Origin: Oxobacter pfennigii
GTDB taxonomy: Bacteria; Bacillota; Clostridia; Clostridiales; Oxobacteraceae
DNA: 64,000 nucleotides
NCBI RefSeq assembly: GCF_001317355.1
Contig: NZ_LKET01000039.1
Coordinates: forward strand, 449,969-513,968
Direction of reading: 5' to 3'
Part shown: positions 20,070 through 31,000 of the stretch, piece by piece
Position numbering within the stretch: position 1 is the first letter of the stretch
Layout: every line of letters starts with the position of its first letter
Notes under the pieces: model-generated
Told to the model about the DNA's origin: nothing
The model's database searches: none
What the model saw: the letters and a program-made list of their open reading frames with translations, nothing else
Made by a program: the position numbers and the translations under genes

Positions 20070-20414
20070 ATGAATAAATACTTTATCGCATTTCTTAGCA
20101 TCTTTTTCGGTGCTGTTGCACAATTATTTTTGAAAAAAGGATCAGATGTTTTTTCAAAGCTTAGTTTAAATTCATTCACTATATTATTTACTAATAAATA
20201 TATTTTAACTGGTTTATTTCTATATGGAGCTAGTGCGCTATTATGGATCAACGTTCTCTCGAAAATGAAATTAAGTGCTGCATATCCTTTAGTGAGTTTT
20301 GGATATGTATTAACCTTTATTTTATCTTATATATTTTTACATGAAAATATATCCATGTATCAAGTCGCAGGCCTATTATTGATAATCTCTGGGATTATTG
20401 TGATATCGTTATAG
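20070..20414 (+). CDS. Small four-helix DMT/SMR-type transporter, candidate lipid-linked sugar flippase subunit
   Basis: A 114-residue protein with four hydrophobic helices and the AAYPLVSFGYVLTFILSYI segment typical of the ArnE/EamA-like small transporters; the C-terminal LLLIISGIIVISL is also family-like. ArnE/ArnF move undecaprenyl-phosphate-aminoarabinose across the membrane. Its place immediately after a UbiA phosphoribosyltransferase-like gene makes flipping of a polyprenyl-phosphate pentose the natural guess. ArnE-type proteins often need a partner; no second subunit is seen, so a homodimer is possible. Confidence 0.78.
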   Translation: MNKYFIAFLSIFFGAVAQLFLKKGSDVFSKLSLNSFTILFTNKYILTGLFLYGASALLWINVLSKMKLSAAYPLVSFGYVLTFILSYIFLHENISMYQVAGLLLIISGIIVISL

Positions 20415-20470
20415 CTTCTATTGGGAATTATTTATATAAGAAACAAAAGTTATCATATGAGGTGAATTAT

Positions 20471-21697
20471 TTGAAGAACATCTTATTAAAAAATAAGAAT
20501 CGATTAAAAAGTAATAGTAATCTACCAAAATCAGATGTTGTTACTTCAATATCTTTAATATTGTTATTTTTTTGTATTTTAACATCTCTATATTTTGCTC
20601 AATTATTAAAATTAACAAAAAATGAAGAACTCTCAGGGGTTATAAACACTACTAAAAGAGACAATTTAAGTTGGGATAAATATTGGACAGGAGAATATCA
20701 AAAGAATTTTAGTGAATGGTTTATGCAAAGTTTTCCACATAGAAATAATATCATAAGATCATATTCTCAATTTAAATATTCTGTATTCGGAAAATCACCA
20801 AATAGTAGTGTAGTCATTGGTAAGGATAATACTTTATATGGCTCAGGTGATATAGATGAATATCTGCAACTTAGACCAATCGCATCGGATGAATATTTAA
20901 ATATACTCATCGATGATATAAAGTATATTAATAATTTTTGTGATTTAAATGATATTATATTTTTTCTTTTAATTACACCTAGTAAAGCTGATATTTACCC
21001 TGAAAGGATACCAGATAAATACTATTTTATGGCTCCAGTTAATAAAAAAGATAGTGCATATTTACGGTTTATTGCACTTCTTGAAAATAACGATATTGGA
21101 TATTTTGATTCAGCAAAATATCTAAAAGAAAACCGAGATAAAATTAAATATCCACTCTTTGCAACTACTGGAGTGCATTGGAACTATATTGCATCAGCAT
21201 ATGCTGCATCCGGATTTTTCGAGTCAATGTATGAGCGTACTGGTATACGTTTAAAAAAAATGGTAGTCACTGGCGTTGATGAAGTAGAATCGCCAGTAGC
21301 ACCTGATACAGACCTCCTTGATCTTATGAATCTATATAAAGGTACCATGGATACAAAATACTATTATCCACGTATAAGTTTCACTGAATCGCCTAATACG
21401 GTAAAACCCAATCTTTTTATAAGGGGAGGAAGTTTTAATAACGAAATTTTGGATATCATAGGTGACAAAGATGTATTTAGTAATATTGATTTTATGTTCT
21501 ATAACGTTGCTGTTCGATCATTTCCAAGCGGATATTATGAAATAGATAATGAATTTAAAAATGTCAATTTTGGTGAATTATTAAAAAATAAGGATATGAT
21601 TATTATTGAAGTTAATCAGGAAGCTATAGGCAGTATGAGGACAGGCTTTATGGAATACTTCGTAAAATGGATTGAAAACGGTGGCTTTTCCCAATAA
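20471..21697 (+). CDS. AlgJ/AlgX-like O-acetyltransferase (SGNH-hydrolase-like), membrane anchored
   Basis: About 408 residues: a single N-terminal membrane helix (ISLILLFFCILTSLYFAQLL) and an extracellular domain of the AlgJ/AlgX type. FATTGVHWN supplies the His of the catalytic triad, RGGSFNN the Ser-containing block, and ITPSKADIYPERIP is a conserved early motif. It would receive acetyl groups from the MBOAT partner encoded next and place them on the glycan outside the membrane. The TTG at 20,471 sits 6 nt after GAGGTG and is preferred to the in-frame GTG at 20,462, which lies inside that site. Confidence 0.82.
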   Translation: MKNILLKNKNRLKSNSNLPKSDVVTSISLILLFFCILTSLYFAQLLKLTKNEELSGVINTTKRDNLSWDKYWTGEYQKNFSEWFMQSFPHRNNIIRSYSQFKYSVFGKSPNSSVVIGKDNTLYGSGDIDEYLQLRPIASDEYLNILIDDIKYINNFCDLNDIIFFLLITPSKADIYPERIPDKYYFMAPVNKKDSAYLRFIALLENNDIGYFDSAKYLKENRDKIKYPLFATTGVHWNYIASAYAASGFFESMYERTGIRLKKMVVTGVDEVESPVAPDTDLLDLMNLYKGTMDTKYYYPRISFTESPNTVKPNLFIRGGSFNNEILDIIGDKDVFSNIDFMFYNVAVRSFPSGYYEIDNEFKNVNFGELLKNKDMIIIEVNQEAIGSMRTGFMEYFVKWIENGGFSQ

Positions 21698-21740
21698 ACA
21701 CATTATTTACATTAATTTATTTTTCTTCTGAGGTGAAAAT

Positions 21741-23189
21741 ATGGTATTCAGTTCTCCAGAGTTTATATTTATTTTTTTGCCGATAACATTATTTGTATAT
21801 TACATATTACCTAATAAACTAAGAAATTTTTGGCTTATGCTCACATCATTTATTTTTTATTCTTGGAGCGGTGCCAAATACGCTGTTTTAATACTGCTCT
21901 GCACGGTTATCAATTATATATTTGGTATACTGATAGGGGAACCTGAGTTTAATGATAACAACAATAAGTTAAGAAAATATTACTTTATATGTGCTATACT
22001 GATTAATCTTTTTGTACTAACATATTTTAAATATTACAATTTTTTAATTGATAATATTATATATATTGGTAAATTATTTAAGTTTGGTTTAGTAATATCA
22101 AATGAAAAAATACTATTGCCTGTTGGGATATCTTTTTTTACTTTTCAGATAATGTCATATATTATTGATGTATACATGGGTTCTGTTAAACCACAAAAAA
22201 ATTTTATACACCTGTCTCTTTATATAATGCTTTTTCCGCAGTTAATAGCAGGTCCAATTGTTCGTTATATAGATGTAGCAGAACAAATTGTACATAGAAT
22301 AATTAATCCAGGTAAGTTCTATGATGGTATTAAACGATTCATATTGGGTTTTGCTAAAAAAGTATTTATTGCAAATAATGTAGGTTATGTAGCTGATTAT
22401 ATTTTTAATGCACCTCAACATTATAATATGGGAACTGCATGGCTAGCTATATTCTGTTACGCATTACAAATCTACTATGATTTTTCCGGATATTCAGATA
22501 TGGCAATAGGCCTTGGTAAATTGTTTGGGTTTGATTTTCTTGAGAATTTTAAATATCCATACATAGCAAACAGTATAAGAGATTTTTGGAGACGCTGGCA
22601 TATTTCACTTTCTACCTGGTTTAGAGATTATTTGTATATTCCATTGGGAGGCAATAGAAAAGGAGAAATTAATACGTATAGAAATCTTTTGATGGTTTTT
22701 TTTATGACTGGCTTATGGCATGGGGCTAGTTGGAACTTTGTTATTTGGGGGCTTTATCATGGTTTTTTCCTTATAATTGAAAGAAGTGGTTTTGGAAAAC
22801 TATTAGACAAATTACCATTAATAATTCAAAGAATATATACATTATTTGTTGTGCTTATCGGATGGGTATTTTTTAGAATGGATACATTACAATCTTCTGT
22901 GAAATTTATACATGCACTTTTTAGCTTTAATTTAAGCGGAACAAGTTATGTGCTTAGGGTTATTGATAATGAGTCTATTTTTATTATAATAATAGCCATT
23001 ATCTTTTCTACACCTATATATAATTATTTAAAAGATACTATTGAAAGAACTTTCATTTCAAAAATAAATAGTATTGCATATTTAATAGCAAGAATTTCAT
23101 ATAATTTTGCTTTAATTCTAATATTTATTGTATCTATCTTGTATATGTCAGGTACTGATTTCAATCCGTTTATATATTTTCGATTTTAA
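21741..23189 (+). CDS. MBOAT-family acyl carrier (AlgI/DltB type)
   Basis: Multi-pass membrane O-acyltransferase of 482 residues that moves acetyl groups across the membrane to the adjacent AlgJ-like enzyme. MVFSSPEFIFIFLP is the standard N-terminus of AlgI-type proteins; DFSGYSDMAIGLGKLFGFDF, FWRRWHISLSTWFRDYLYIPLG (positions from 22,580) and TGLWHGASWNFVIWG include the invariant catalytic His. GAGGTG precedes the ATG. Together the pair predicts O-acetylation of the exported glycan. Confidence 0.93.
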   Translation: MVFSSPEFIFIFLPITLFVYYILPNKLRNFWLMLTSFIFYSWSGAKYAVLILLCTVINYIFGILIGEPEFNDNNNKLRKYYFICAILINLFVLTYFKYYNFLIDNIIYIGKLFKFGLVISNEKILLPVGISFFTFQIMSYIIDVYMGSVKPQKNFIHLSLYIMLFPQLIAGPIVRYIDVAEQIVHRIINPGKFYDGIKRFILGFAKKVFIANNVGYVADYIFNAPQHYNMGTAWLAIFCYALQIYYDFSGYSDMAIGLGKLFGFDFLENFKYPYIANSIRDFWRRWHISLSTWFRDYLYIPLGGNRKGEINTYRNLLMVFFMTGLWHGASWNFVIWGLYHGFFLIIERSGFGKLLDKLPLIIQRIYTLFVVLIGWVFFRMDTLQSSVKFIHALFSFNLSGTSYVLRVIDNESIFIIIIAIIFSTPIYNYLKDTIERTFISKINSIAYLIARISYNFALILIFIVSILYMSGTDFNPFIYFRF

Positions 23190-23262
23190 TCTGTTATATA
23201 TTGAATAATTATATTAATATTGTTAGCAAAACAGTCTGTAAATGACAAAGAGGATAAAAAAT

Positions 23263-24369
23263 ATGAAAATAGCATTTAATGGTTTAGTTATTGATAAGTA
23301 TAAAGCTGGTGTCGGGCATTATGGATATAATCTCATGAAATCTTTAATAAATAAGATATCTCAATATGATAATATAGACATCACTTTTTTTTTACAGCAA
23401 GATATTAATATTGAATCTCAAGCTGTTAAATATTATAAAAAATTTATTAGTCCATCTGAGAGGATGCTAAATGAACAATTTTTATTTCCATTAAAACTCA
23501 AAATGAACGATTATGATTTAGTTCATTATATAGATTACAGCAGCTCTATTATAAATTTCAACCAAAGGTTTCTAACAACCATTCATGATTTAACATTTTT
23601 AAAGTATCCTGAAACTTTTCCTGCAAAGAACAGGAAATTGAAGACGTTTTTAACCCCATATAGCATTAAACGCTCGGAAAAAATAATTACTATTTCTGAA
23701 AATACAAAGAGCGATATAATTAATTTCTTTCCTGAGGCTCAAGGAAAGATTAAAGTAATATATCCTGGCAAGGGTGACTATAGAAGAGTTGAGAACTTTT
23801 CTATTATTGAAAAGGTTAAGATTAAATATAATCTTCCTGATAACTATATACTATTTGTTGGAACTATGGAGCCAAGAAAAAACATTTCCAGGTTAATCGA
23901 AGCCTTTGAAATAATATACAGTCATAATAAAGACATATCTCTTGTATTGCTTGGGGGAAAAGGTTGGCTTTACAAAGAAATATTTAATAAGATAGAATAT
24001 AGTAAGGCAAAATCTAATATTCGCTATATTGGGTATGCTGCACAGGCTGATATGCCTGCTATATATAGTGGAAGCAATATGCTTGTTTATCCTTCATTAT
24101 ATGAGGGATTCGGCCTTCCCCCTCTTGAGGCTATGAGCTGTGGCGTCCCGGTAATCGTATCGGATACATCATCGCTTCCTGAGGTAGTAGGGGATGCGGG
24201 ATTATATATTGATCCATATAATGTCGAGAGCATATCAGAAAGAATAAATAATTTTCTGATAGATTCAAATTTAAGAGAAGAATGCATTCGTAAAGGCTTA
24301 TTAAGAGCAGATAAATTTAATTGGGATAGTACCGCTGAGCAGATAATAGATATTTATCGAGAAATTTAA
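23263..24369 (+). CDS. Family 4 glycosyltransferase
   Basis: GT-B retaining transferase of about 368 residues. N-lobe KAGVGHYGYNLMKSL, linker NYILFVGTMEPRKNISRLIEAF, and the C-lobe EX7E block SLYEGFGLPPLEAMSCGVPV, then SLPEVVGDAGLYIDP. This pattern is common in mannosyl- and rhamnosyl-type GT4 enzymes, but donor specificity is not assigned. ATG 23,263 is preferred because AAAGAGG ends 9 nt upstream; an upstream ATG at 23,242 has no ribosome site. Confidence 0.88.
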   Translation: MKIAFNGLVIDKYKAGVGHYGYNLMKSLINKISQYDNIDITFFLQQDINIESQAVKYYKKFISPSERMLNEQFLFPLKLKMNDYDLVHYIDYSSSIINFNQRFLTTIHDLTFLKYPETFPAKNRKLKTFLTPYSIKRSEKIITISENTKSDIINFFPEAQGKIKVIYPGKGDYRRVENFSIIEKVKIKYNLPDNYILFVGTMEPRKNISRLIEAFEIIYSHNKDISLVLLGGKGWLYKEIFNKIEYSKAKSNIRYIGYAAQADMPAIYSGSNMLVYPSLYEGFGLPPLEAMSCGVPVIVSDTSSLPEVVGDAGLYIDPYNVESISERINNFLIDSNLREECIRKGLLRADKFNWDSTAEQIIDIYREI

Positions 24370-24434
24370 ATTAGATAGTATGTGAAAAATGACTGTGGAA
24401 TTTATCATCTTGGTATTACAAAGGAGAGGAAATA

Positions 24435-25535
24435 ATGAAAGTTGCGATTGTTCATGAATGGCTTGCAGGATTAGGCGGATCTGAGAAAGTAATGAAAGCA
24501 ATACATGACATTTTCCCGGAAGCCCCTGTGTATACATTTGTATATAATGAGAAGAACATGCCAGATGAGTATAAGAGTATGGATATAAGGACGTCTTATC
24601 TTCAGAAAATTCCTTTTGCAAAACAGAAGTATCAACTTCTGTTAAATTTTATGCCTACTGCAGTTGAGCAATATGATTTGTCTGAGTATGATGTTGTCAT
24701 AAGTTCATCAACGTGCTGTGCAAAAGGTGTTCTGACCAAAAGTAATACGCTTCATATTTGCTATTGTCATACTCCGATGAGATATGCATGGGACTTATAT
24801 CACGAATATATTGCTGATAAGAACAAGCTACTGAGAATGTATATTGCATACTCTATGAATAGAATAAGAATTTGGGACAGGATTTCTGCGGATAGAGTAG
24901 ACTATTTTATTGCAAATTCCAAATATGTTGCAAATAGAATAGAAAAGACATATAGGAGGAATTCAAAAGTTATTTATCCCCCTGTAGATGTTGATTTTTA
25001 CACACCAGGTAATGAAACTGAAGATTTCTATCTTATTGTGTCCAGGCTAGTTAGTTATAAAAAGGTTGAGCTTGCTATTGAAGCTTTTAATGAACTTGGA
25101 TTAACACTAATAATAATCGGAGGCGGACCTGAATATAAAAAATGTAAAAGCATCGCTAAGGATAATATAATCTTCAAGGGTAAATTATCCAATGAAGAGG
25201 TAAGAGACTACTATAGAAGATGCAAAGCTTTTGTCTTTCCAGGAGAGGAAGATTTCGGAATCACTCCTGTTGAAGCTCAATCTTGTGGAAAGCCAGTCAT
25301 TGCATTTGGTAAGGGCGGAACTCTTGAAACGATTATAGATGGTAAAACCGGTGTTTTCTTTTATAGTCAAGATGTGAAATCCTTAAAAGAAGCAGTATTA
25401 AAAGTCGAGAGTGATTATGATATATTCGATAAACAATATATAAGAGAGCACGCATCGAAATATAGTATAAATAGGTTTAAAGCTGAATTTATCGAGTTTT
25501 TTAATCAAAAGCTTAAAGAGTTTAATGAGAAATAA
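24435..25535 (+). CDS. Family 4 glycosyltransferase (WbaZ-like)
   Basis: GT-B transferase of 366 residues. The N-terminus VAIVHEWLAGLGGSEKVMKAI and the internal HTPMRYAWDLYHEY are typical of a GT4 subgroup that includes GDP-mannose-dependent mannosyltransferases such as WbaZ. EEDFGITPVEAQSCGKPVIAFGKGG is the C-lobe donor-binding block. GDP-mannose made by manC in the same operon is a likely donor, by inference. Strong GGAGAGG before ATG. Confidence 0.88.
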   Translation: MKVAIVHEWLAGLGGSEKVMKAIHDIFPEAPVYTFVYNEKNMPDEYKSMDIRTSYLQKIPFAKQKYQLLLNFMPTAVEQYDLSEYDVVISSSTCCAKGVLTKSNTLHICYCHTPMRYAWDLYHEYIADKNKLLRMYIAYSMNRIRIWDRISADRVDYFIANSKYVANRIEKTYRRNSKVIYPPVDVDFYTPGNETEDFYLIVSRLVSYKKVELAIEAFNELGLTLIIIGGGPEYKKCKSIAKDNIIFKGKLSNEEVRDYYRRCKAFVFPGEEDFGITPVEAQSCGKPVIAFGKGGTLETIIDGKTGVFFYSQDVKSLKEAVLKVESDYDIFDKQYIREHASKYSINRFKAEFIEFFNQKLKEFNEK

Positions 25536-25568
25536 TAAAATTAATTTAATTTGGAAGTGTGATTATTT

Positions 25569-27041
25569 ATGATAAAGGAAAATCAAAAATTCTTAAACAA
25601 AATTTTGCTGATAATAGACATTTGTTTAATCTTCTTATCTTTGGTATTTTCATGGATAATAAGATTTAAAAGTAATTTATTCAATGTTGAAGGTCAATAT
25701 TTGAGTTTCAATAATTATATTAGGCCAGTGATTTTTGTTGTTCCAATTTTCATTACTTTATATTATTTATTTAAGTTGTATGAGCCTTATAGGATTAGGA
25801 ACTTTTCGGAAGAAATCTTAAATATAATAAAAGCAAATGCTTCAGGTATTTTATTATTTGTATTGATATTATTTCTATTCAAAGAGATAGACTACTCAAG
25901 AATATTATTATTTATATTTTCAATTATCAGCACAATAACAATTATTATTGAAAGAACTATTGCCAGGCTGATATTGAGGATGGTAAGAAAGAAAGGTTAT
26001 AATATTAAATATGTGATTGTTATAGGATATAGTGACCTGACTAATGAGCTCTTGAAAAGAATCAGGTCAAATAGACATTGGGGATACAATATATTAGGCA
26101 TATTGGATGACAATAAATATGCAGTTAAAACAAAACAAAAAATCGCAGTCAATCATAATAATGTAATAGACAATATAGTTTTAGAACAGGTTGCAGTATC
26201 AAATTCAGAACCATATATTATGGGGAAAATAAATGAGTTGGAGCATTATCTCAATAATCAAAATATCGATGAAGTATTTATAACACTGGATATTAAAGAG
26301 TATGATAAACTAAAAAATATTATTGCAGTATGTGAAAAATGCGGTGTAAGGACGCAAATTATTCCTGATTATTTTAAATACCTTCCTGCAAGGCCATATG
26401 TTGAAGAAATAGATGGATTGCCTTTGATAAATATAAGGTATATACCGTTAGATAATATAATTAATAAAATTATAAAAAGGCTACTTGATATAACAGCAGC
26501 TATTTTTTGCATTCTAATTACTTCACCAATAATGTTAATCACTGCGTTAATTATAAAAATAACTTCTCACGGACCTGTGTTATTTAAACAGGAAAGAGTA
26601 GGCTTAAACAGGCGTAATTTTAAAATGTACAAATTTCGTTCAATGATTGTACAAGATGATGAAGAAGAAAAAACACAATGGACTATAAAGGATGACCCAA
26701 GAAAAACAAAGTTTGGAAACTTCATAAGAAAGACAAGTATTGATGAATTACCACAGTTTTTCAATGTGCTAAAAGGGGACATGAGCATTATCGGTCCAAG
26801 ACCTGAGAGGCCATATTTTGTCGAACAATTCAAAGAAGAAATACCCAAATATATGATTAAACACCAGGTTAGGCCGGGAATAACCGGCTGGGCCCAGGTA
26901 AACGGTTTTAGAGGAGACACATCCATAAAAAAGAGAATTGAGCATGATTTGTACTATATAGAAAACTGGACATTATGGCTGGACATAAAGATTGTTTTTC
27001 TCACAATATTCAATGGGCTTGTAAATAAAAACGCATATTAG
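25569..27041 (+). CDS. Polyprenyl-phosphate glycosyl-1-phosphate transferase initiating glycan synthesis (WcaJ type)
   Basis: Starts the first glycan by moving a sugar phosphate from a nucleotide sugar onto undecaprenyl phosphate. It is 490 residues: five N-terminal membrane helices to about residue 145, a cytoplasmic Rossmann-like domain (YVIVIGYSDLTNELL), a re-entrant hydrophobic hairpin near 305-335, and the catalytic domain with GPVLFKQERVGLNRRNFKMYKFRSM, TSIDELPQFFNVLKGDMSIIGPRPERP and GITGWAQVNG. The long form with the N-terminal membrane domain usually uses UDP-glucose or UDP-galactose. A short paralogue at 46,484 initiates the second glycan. Confidence 0.93.
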   Translation: MIKENQKFLNKILLIIDICLIFLSLVFSWIIRFKSNLFNVEGQYLSFNNYIRPVIFVVPIFITLYYLFKLYEPYRIRNFSEEILNIIKANASGILLFVLILFLFKEIDYSRILLFIFSIISTITIIIERTIARLILRMVRKKGYNIKYVIVIGYSDLTNELLKRIRSNRHWGYNILGILDDNKYAVKTKQKIAVNHNNVIDNIVLEQVAVSNSEPYIMGKINELEHYLNNQNIDEVFITLDIKEYDKLKNIIAVCEKCGVRTQIIPDYFKYLPARPYVEEIDGLPLINIRYIPLDNIINKIIKRLLDITAAIFCILITSPIMLITALIIKITSHGPVLFKQERVGLNRRNFKMYKFRSMIVQDDEEEKTQWTIKDDPRKTKFGNFIRKTSIDELPQFFNVLKGDMSIIGPRPERPYFVEQFKEEIPKYMIKHQVRPGITGWAQVNGFRGDTSIKKRIEHDLYYIENWTLWLDIKIVFLTIFNGLVNKNAY

Positions 27042-27051
27042 AGGTGTTGAA

Positions 27052-27882
27052 ATGAAGGTGTTGGTAACGGGTGCCAAGGGACAACTGGGGATAGACTTAG
27101 CAAATATATTAAAAGAAAACTACGATGTTATCGGACTATCTTCTCAGGATTTGGATATAACGAATATCAACACCGTGGTTAATACAGTAAAACGACAAAA
27201 GCCGGACATCATAATAAATTGTGCCGCATATGCAAAGGTGGACGACTGCGAGAAAAATATTGATCTGGCATACAAAGTCAATGCAATAGGTACCAAGAAT
27301 TTAGCAGCAGCGGCTATTGGGACTAATTCCCGCTTGCTTCACATATCTACTGATTTTGTGTTTGATGGCGAAAAGCATGAACCCTATATAGAATTCGATA
27401 CACCGAATCCTTTAAGCATATATGGAAAGTCTAAGCTGGCAGGAGAAAACCTTATTAAAGAAATATGTCAGAAGCATTATATATTAAGAACGGCCTGGTT
27501 GTATGGCAAGAACGGCCAAAATTTTGTAAAGACCATGCTAAAGCTTGCAGAATCCAGAGACACTTTAACTGTAGTTGATGACCAAATAGGGTGTCCTACG
27601 TACACCATGGATTTAGTAAAGGTAATCGATATGCTAATAAAAACCGATGCTTATGGAACATATCATGTCACTAATGAAGGGCAATGCAGCTGGAATGATT
27701 TTGCTAAAAAGATATTTGAGATGGCAGGCAAGACTATGAATGTACTGCCCATATCATCTGTGGAATATAACAGCCCTGCGAAGCGTCCTAAGTATTCCGT
27801 GCTAAAGAATTATATGCTGGAGCTGCAGTTTGGTTATAAAACAAGGCCATGGGAAAAAGCGCTGCAGGACTTTTTTGAATAA
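27052..27882 (+). CDS. rfbD: dTDP-4-dehydrorhamnose reductase
   Basis: Final step of dTDP-L-rhamnose synthesis. VLVTGAKGQLGIDL is the Rossmann motif; INCAAYAKVDDCE, STDFVFDG, and YGKSKLAGE with the catalytic YxxxK pair are all family signatures; RPKYSVLKN is the C-terminal motif. Length 276 is standard. It is the last gene of the operon, 10 nt after the initiating transferase, and works with rfbC at the left edge of the window although 27 kb of other genes lie between them. Confidence 0.95.
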   Translation: MKVLVTGAKGQLGIDLANILKENYDVIGLSSQDLDITNINTVVNTVKRQKPDIIINCAAYAKVDDCEKNIDLAYKVNAIGTKNLAAAAIGTNSRLLHISTDFVFDGEKHEPYIEFDTPNPLSIYGKSKLAGENLIKEICQKHYILRTAWLYGKNGQNFVKTMLKLAESRDTLTVVDDQIGCPTYTMDLVKVIDMLIKTDAYGTYHVTNEGQCSWNDFAKKIFEMAGKTMNVLPISSVEYNSPAKRPKYSVLKNYMLELQFGYKTRPWEKALQDFFE

Positions 27883-27914
27883 AATAACCAATGAAATTCT
27901 GGAACCTAAACTAT

Positions 27915-27960
27915 AAAAATCCGTCAAAATAACTGTGATATTTTGGCGGATTTTTCTTGT
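27915..27960 (+). terminator. Rho-independent terminator at the end of the first glycan operon
   Basis: A 16-bp stem (27,915-27,930 with 27,940-27,955, one G-T pair), a 9-nt loop, and a right arm ending in TTTTT. It closes the run of co-directional genes that begins at 640. Confidence 0.85.
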
Positions 27961-28087
27961 ATAGTCAAATTTCACATAAAATTTAAAGATATATTCATAA
28001 ATGCGACACAAATTATCCGAAAAAATGTTATATTATAAAAGAGTATAATTAATATAATTGTGCATTTTAGCAGAAAGGAGCTAAAAA

Positions 28088-31000
28088 ATGAGTAAGAAAA
28101 TTAAAAGGATTTTCGTATTGAGCCTTGTGTTCTGTATGATTTTAACTCAGATGGTTACAGCAAATACCGCATTTGCAGCTGTAAATATCAATAAAATCAC
28201 AGGCCTTGATAAATACGAAACGGCCGTTAAAGTTTCCCAGTCGGGATGGACAACTTCTAAATATGTTGTATTGGCATATGGAGAGGATTTTCCTGATGCG
28301 CTTTGTTCAGCGCCTCTGGCTAAGAAATACGACGCGCCTATTTTACTTACACCAACTAATACTCTTCCCACAACGGTAATAAATGAGATATTGAGATTAG
28401 GTGCCACAAATATTATGATTGTCGGCGGAGAAGGCGTAATTTCAAAATCAATAGAGGATTATTTAAAAAACAATGGAAAAACTGTTACCCGTCTTTGGGG
28501 AGCTGATAGGTATGAAACATCTCTGGCTGTCGCTAACCACATAGGTGATACTTCGCAAGTAGTGCTTGCATATGCGGAAAATTATCCCGATGCATTATCT
28601 ATATCATCAATAGCAGCAGCTCACGGCATGCCTATACTTTTAACAGACATAACAAGCATGCCGGCTAAAGTAAAAACTTTTATAGGAAATAAAAAAGTAT
28701 TTGTTGTAGGCGGCACAGGTGTCATAAGCGACGCCGTTGTATCAGGTTTAAATGCTGAAAGATTAAGCGGTATGGACAGGTATGAAACCAACGCAGCAAT
28801 ATTAAGAAGATTTTCAGATTTAAATTTCAGCAAAGCATTCCTCGCAACAGGCTTGGATTATACATATGCGTTAATTGCTTCACCTCTTGCAGCACTTACA
28901 TATTCGCCGGTAATTTTGGCAGACAACCCTATGGTGACAGAAACCAAAAGCATTATTTCTGAAAAAGTAAAAGATGGTACAAATGTGCTGTCAATAGGAA
29001 ATGTATCTGATGTTGTATTAGGCTCCATAAGCGGTGGAGTAATAGATGGGGGAACTTCACAGGATCTTAAGATAACCTCCATAACTCCCTTAGTACAGAG
29101 CGGAAGAGTGGTACGTATTCAATTTAATAAACAGGTACCGGCCTTCACTTCTTCAGATGTTACAGTTACTAATAAAGCCTCCGGACAACTGGTGGGAGTA
29201 TACGATGTTTTGTTTGCAACCAACGGAATGAGTGCAAATGTAGAATTTATTGAGGATACCAGCAATGCACAATACCTTGAAGAAGGAGAAACGTACACAT
29301 TTACCATAAGAATTAATGAAAACACTATTAGTTATGACTATGCGCGTTCATCTGCAGCAACAGGAAGGGTAATAAATGTTGATAAAGATGAAGAGGAAAT
29401 AGAAGTGCTTGATGAAAATGAAGATACAGAATGGTATAGTGTACCAAGCAATTTAAAAATAGATTACCAAGAGGTATTAGGCCTCCAAATTAACCTCAGC
29501 CTGGATGATAACGAAATAATAAACTACTCCACAAGTTCTGACAAAGTAAAACATGACGCAGTTGAAATTGATGTAGATGAGATGACAGCTACATTAATTT
29601 CAGAAGATGACGAATATAATATATCTGATAATCTTATATTCCGAATAAACGGACAAATAGAGGATGATGAAGATGAACTGGATGGAGAGTACGATTATGC
29701 TAAAATAGTATTGGATTCGCGTAACAACATAGTTTTCATGGACCTTTATGATTGGGAAAATTTCTTAGTAGTAGAGGATGTTGATGACTATGTCATATAC
29801 AGCTACGACAATGAGATTGATGTTGAAGACTTCACTATTGTGAAGAGTGGTAAGACAATCGACTATAAAGCTGTAAAAGCTGGAGACATAGTGTTTTATA
29901 ATGAAGATGCGGAATTCGCTGAAGTATATAATAAAACTGTAGAAGATGAGATAGAAGATGTCACGGAAGTGGATTTTACATTTGACGGAGAAGAATATAC
30001 ATATGAGATAAATAATGATTATGATACAGAAATGATACTTTATCTAAATAGAAACAGACTTGAATATTTTGACAGTGACGCTGCGCTGGATATGGAAGAC
30101 GAGGAAGTAACCCTTTATTTTGACAGGGCAGGGAATGCGATATTTGTAAATGCGGGAGATATAAGTTCCAGTTCAGCCTCGTTGATAGCTTATGTTGTCA
30201 ATGACACCAGATCCACATCTACGAGAAACGGCTATGTATGGACCCTTGATGTTGTTGATGAAAATGGGGACTATACCGAATACGATGTAGATGAAGATGA
30301 TATAGACGATGACGATTTCTTCACTGCTCCAAGAGGACTGGACTGGGAAGATATCGTTGCAGGCACTTTAGTTGGAATAACCTTAGATAAAGATGATAAC
30401 TTAGTGGAAGTTGAATTTTTAGAAGAAGTTATAGTTGACAACGACCAGAACGGCGAAGTGTGTTTCGAAGCCGGTGATAGATATGTGGACGACTACAGGC
30501 TCAATGCAGATACAGTTATGTTCAATGTAGAAAAATTCGATGAAGATGATGATTATGACGAGGATGATAATCCAATAGATATCAGTCTGTTTGAAGATAT
30601 AAACTATGATGAAATAATAAGATGCAGGGTATTTGTCGATGATGGCGATGATGTTCTGGCCGTAATAGTTGAAGAATCTGACAGGTCAGGCTCAGTATAT
30701 ACAGAAGAATATACTGTCGTACTTGATTCCAATCCAACAAAGCTGTCAAATGAAGATACATGGAGATTGAAGGTCTGGTTGGATGGAGAGCTTAAAAACC
30801 TGCGCACAGAGAAAAATGAAGGAACTTTAAGGGGAATATCCCTTTATGCAGGAGACGTAGTGGAAATTTCAGTAGATGAAGATACAGAAGAAATAATTGA
30901 CGTTTATGAACTTAACTACCTTATAGAAGATGCAGAAGTGGAAAGCGTAACGCGGTCCAGCAGTAAGATACAGATAGATGGAGTTACATATACGCTTGAA

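Noticed and set aside
28008..28058. Promoter upstream of the acidic CWB2 gene
   Set aside because: Several TATAAT-like hexamers exist in this AT-rich stretch but none has an acceptable -35 at the right distance, so no single site can be supported.
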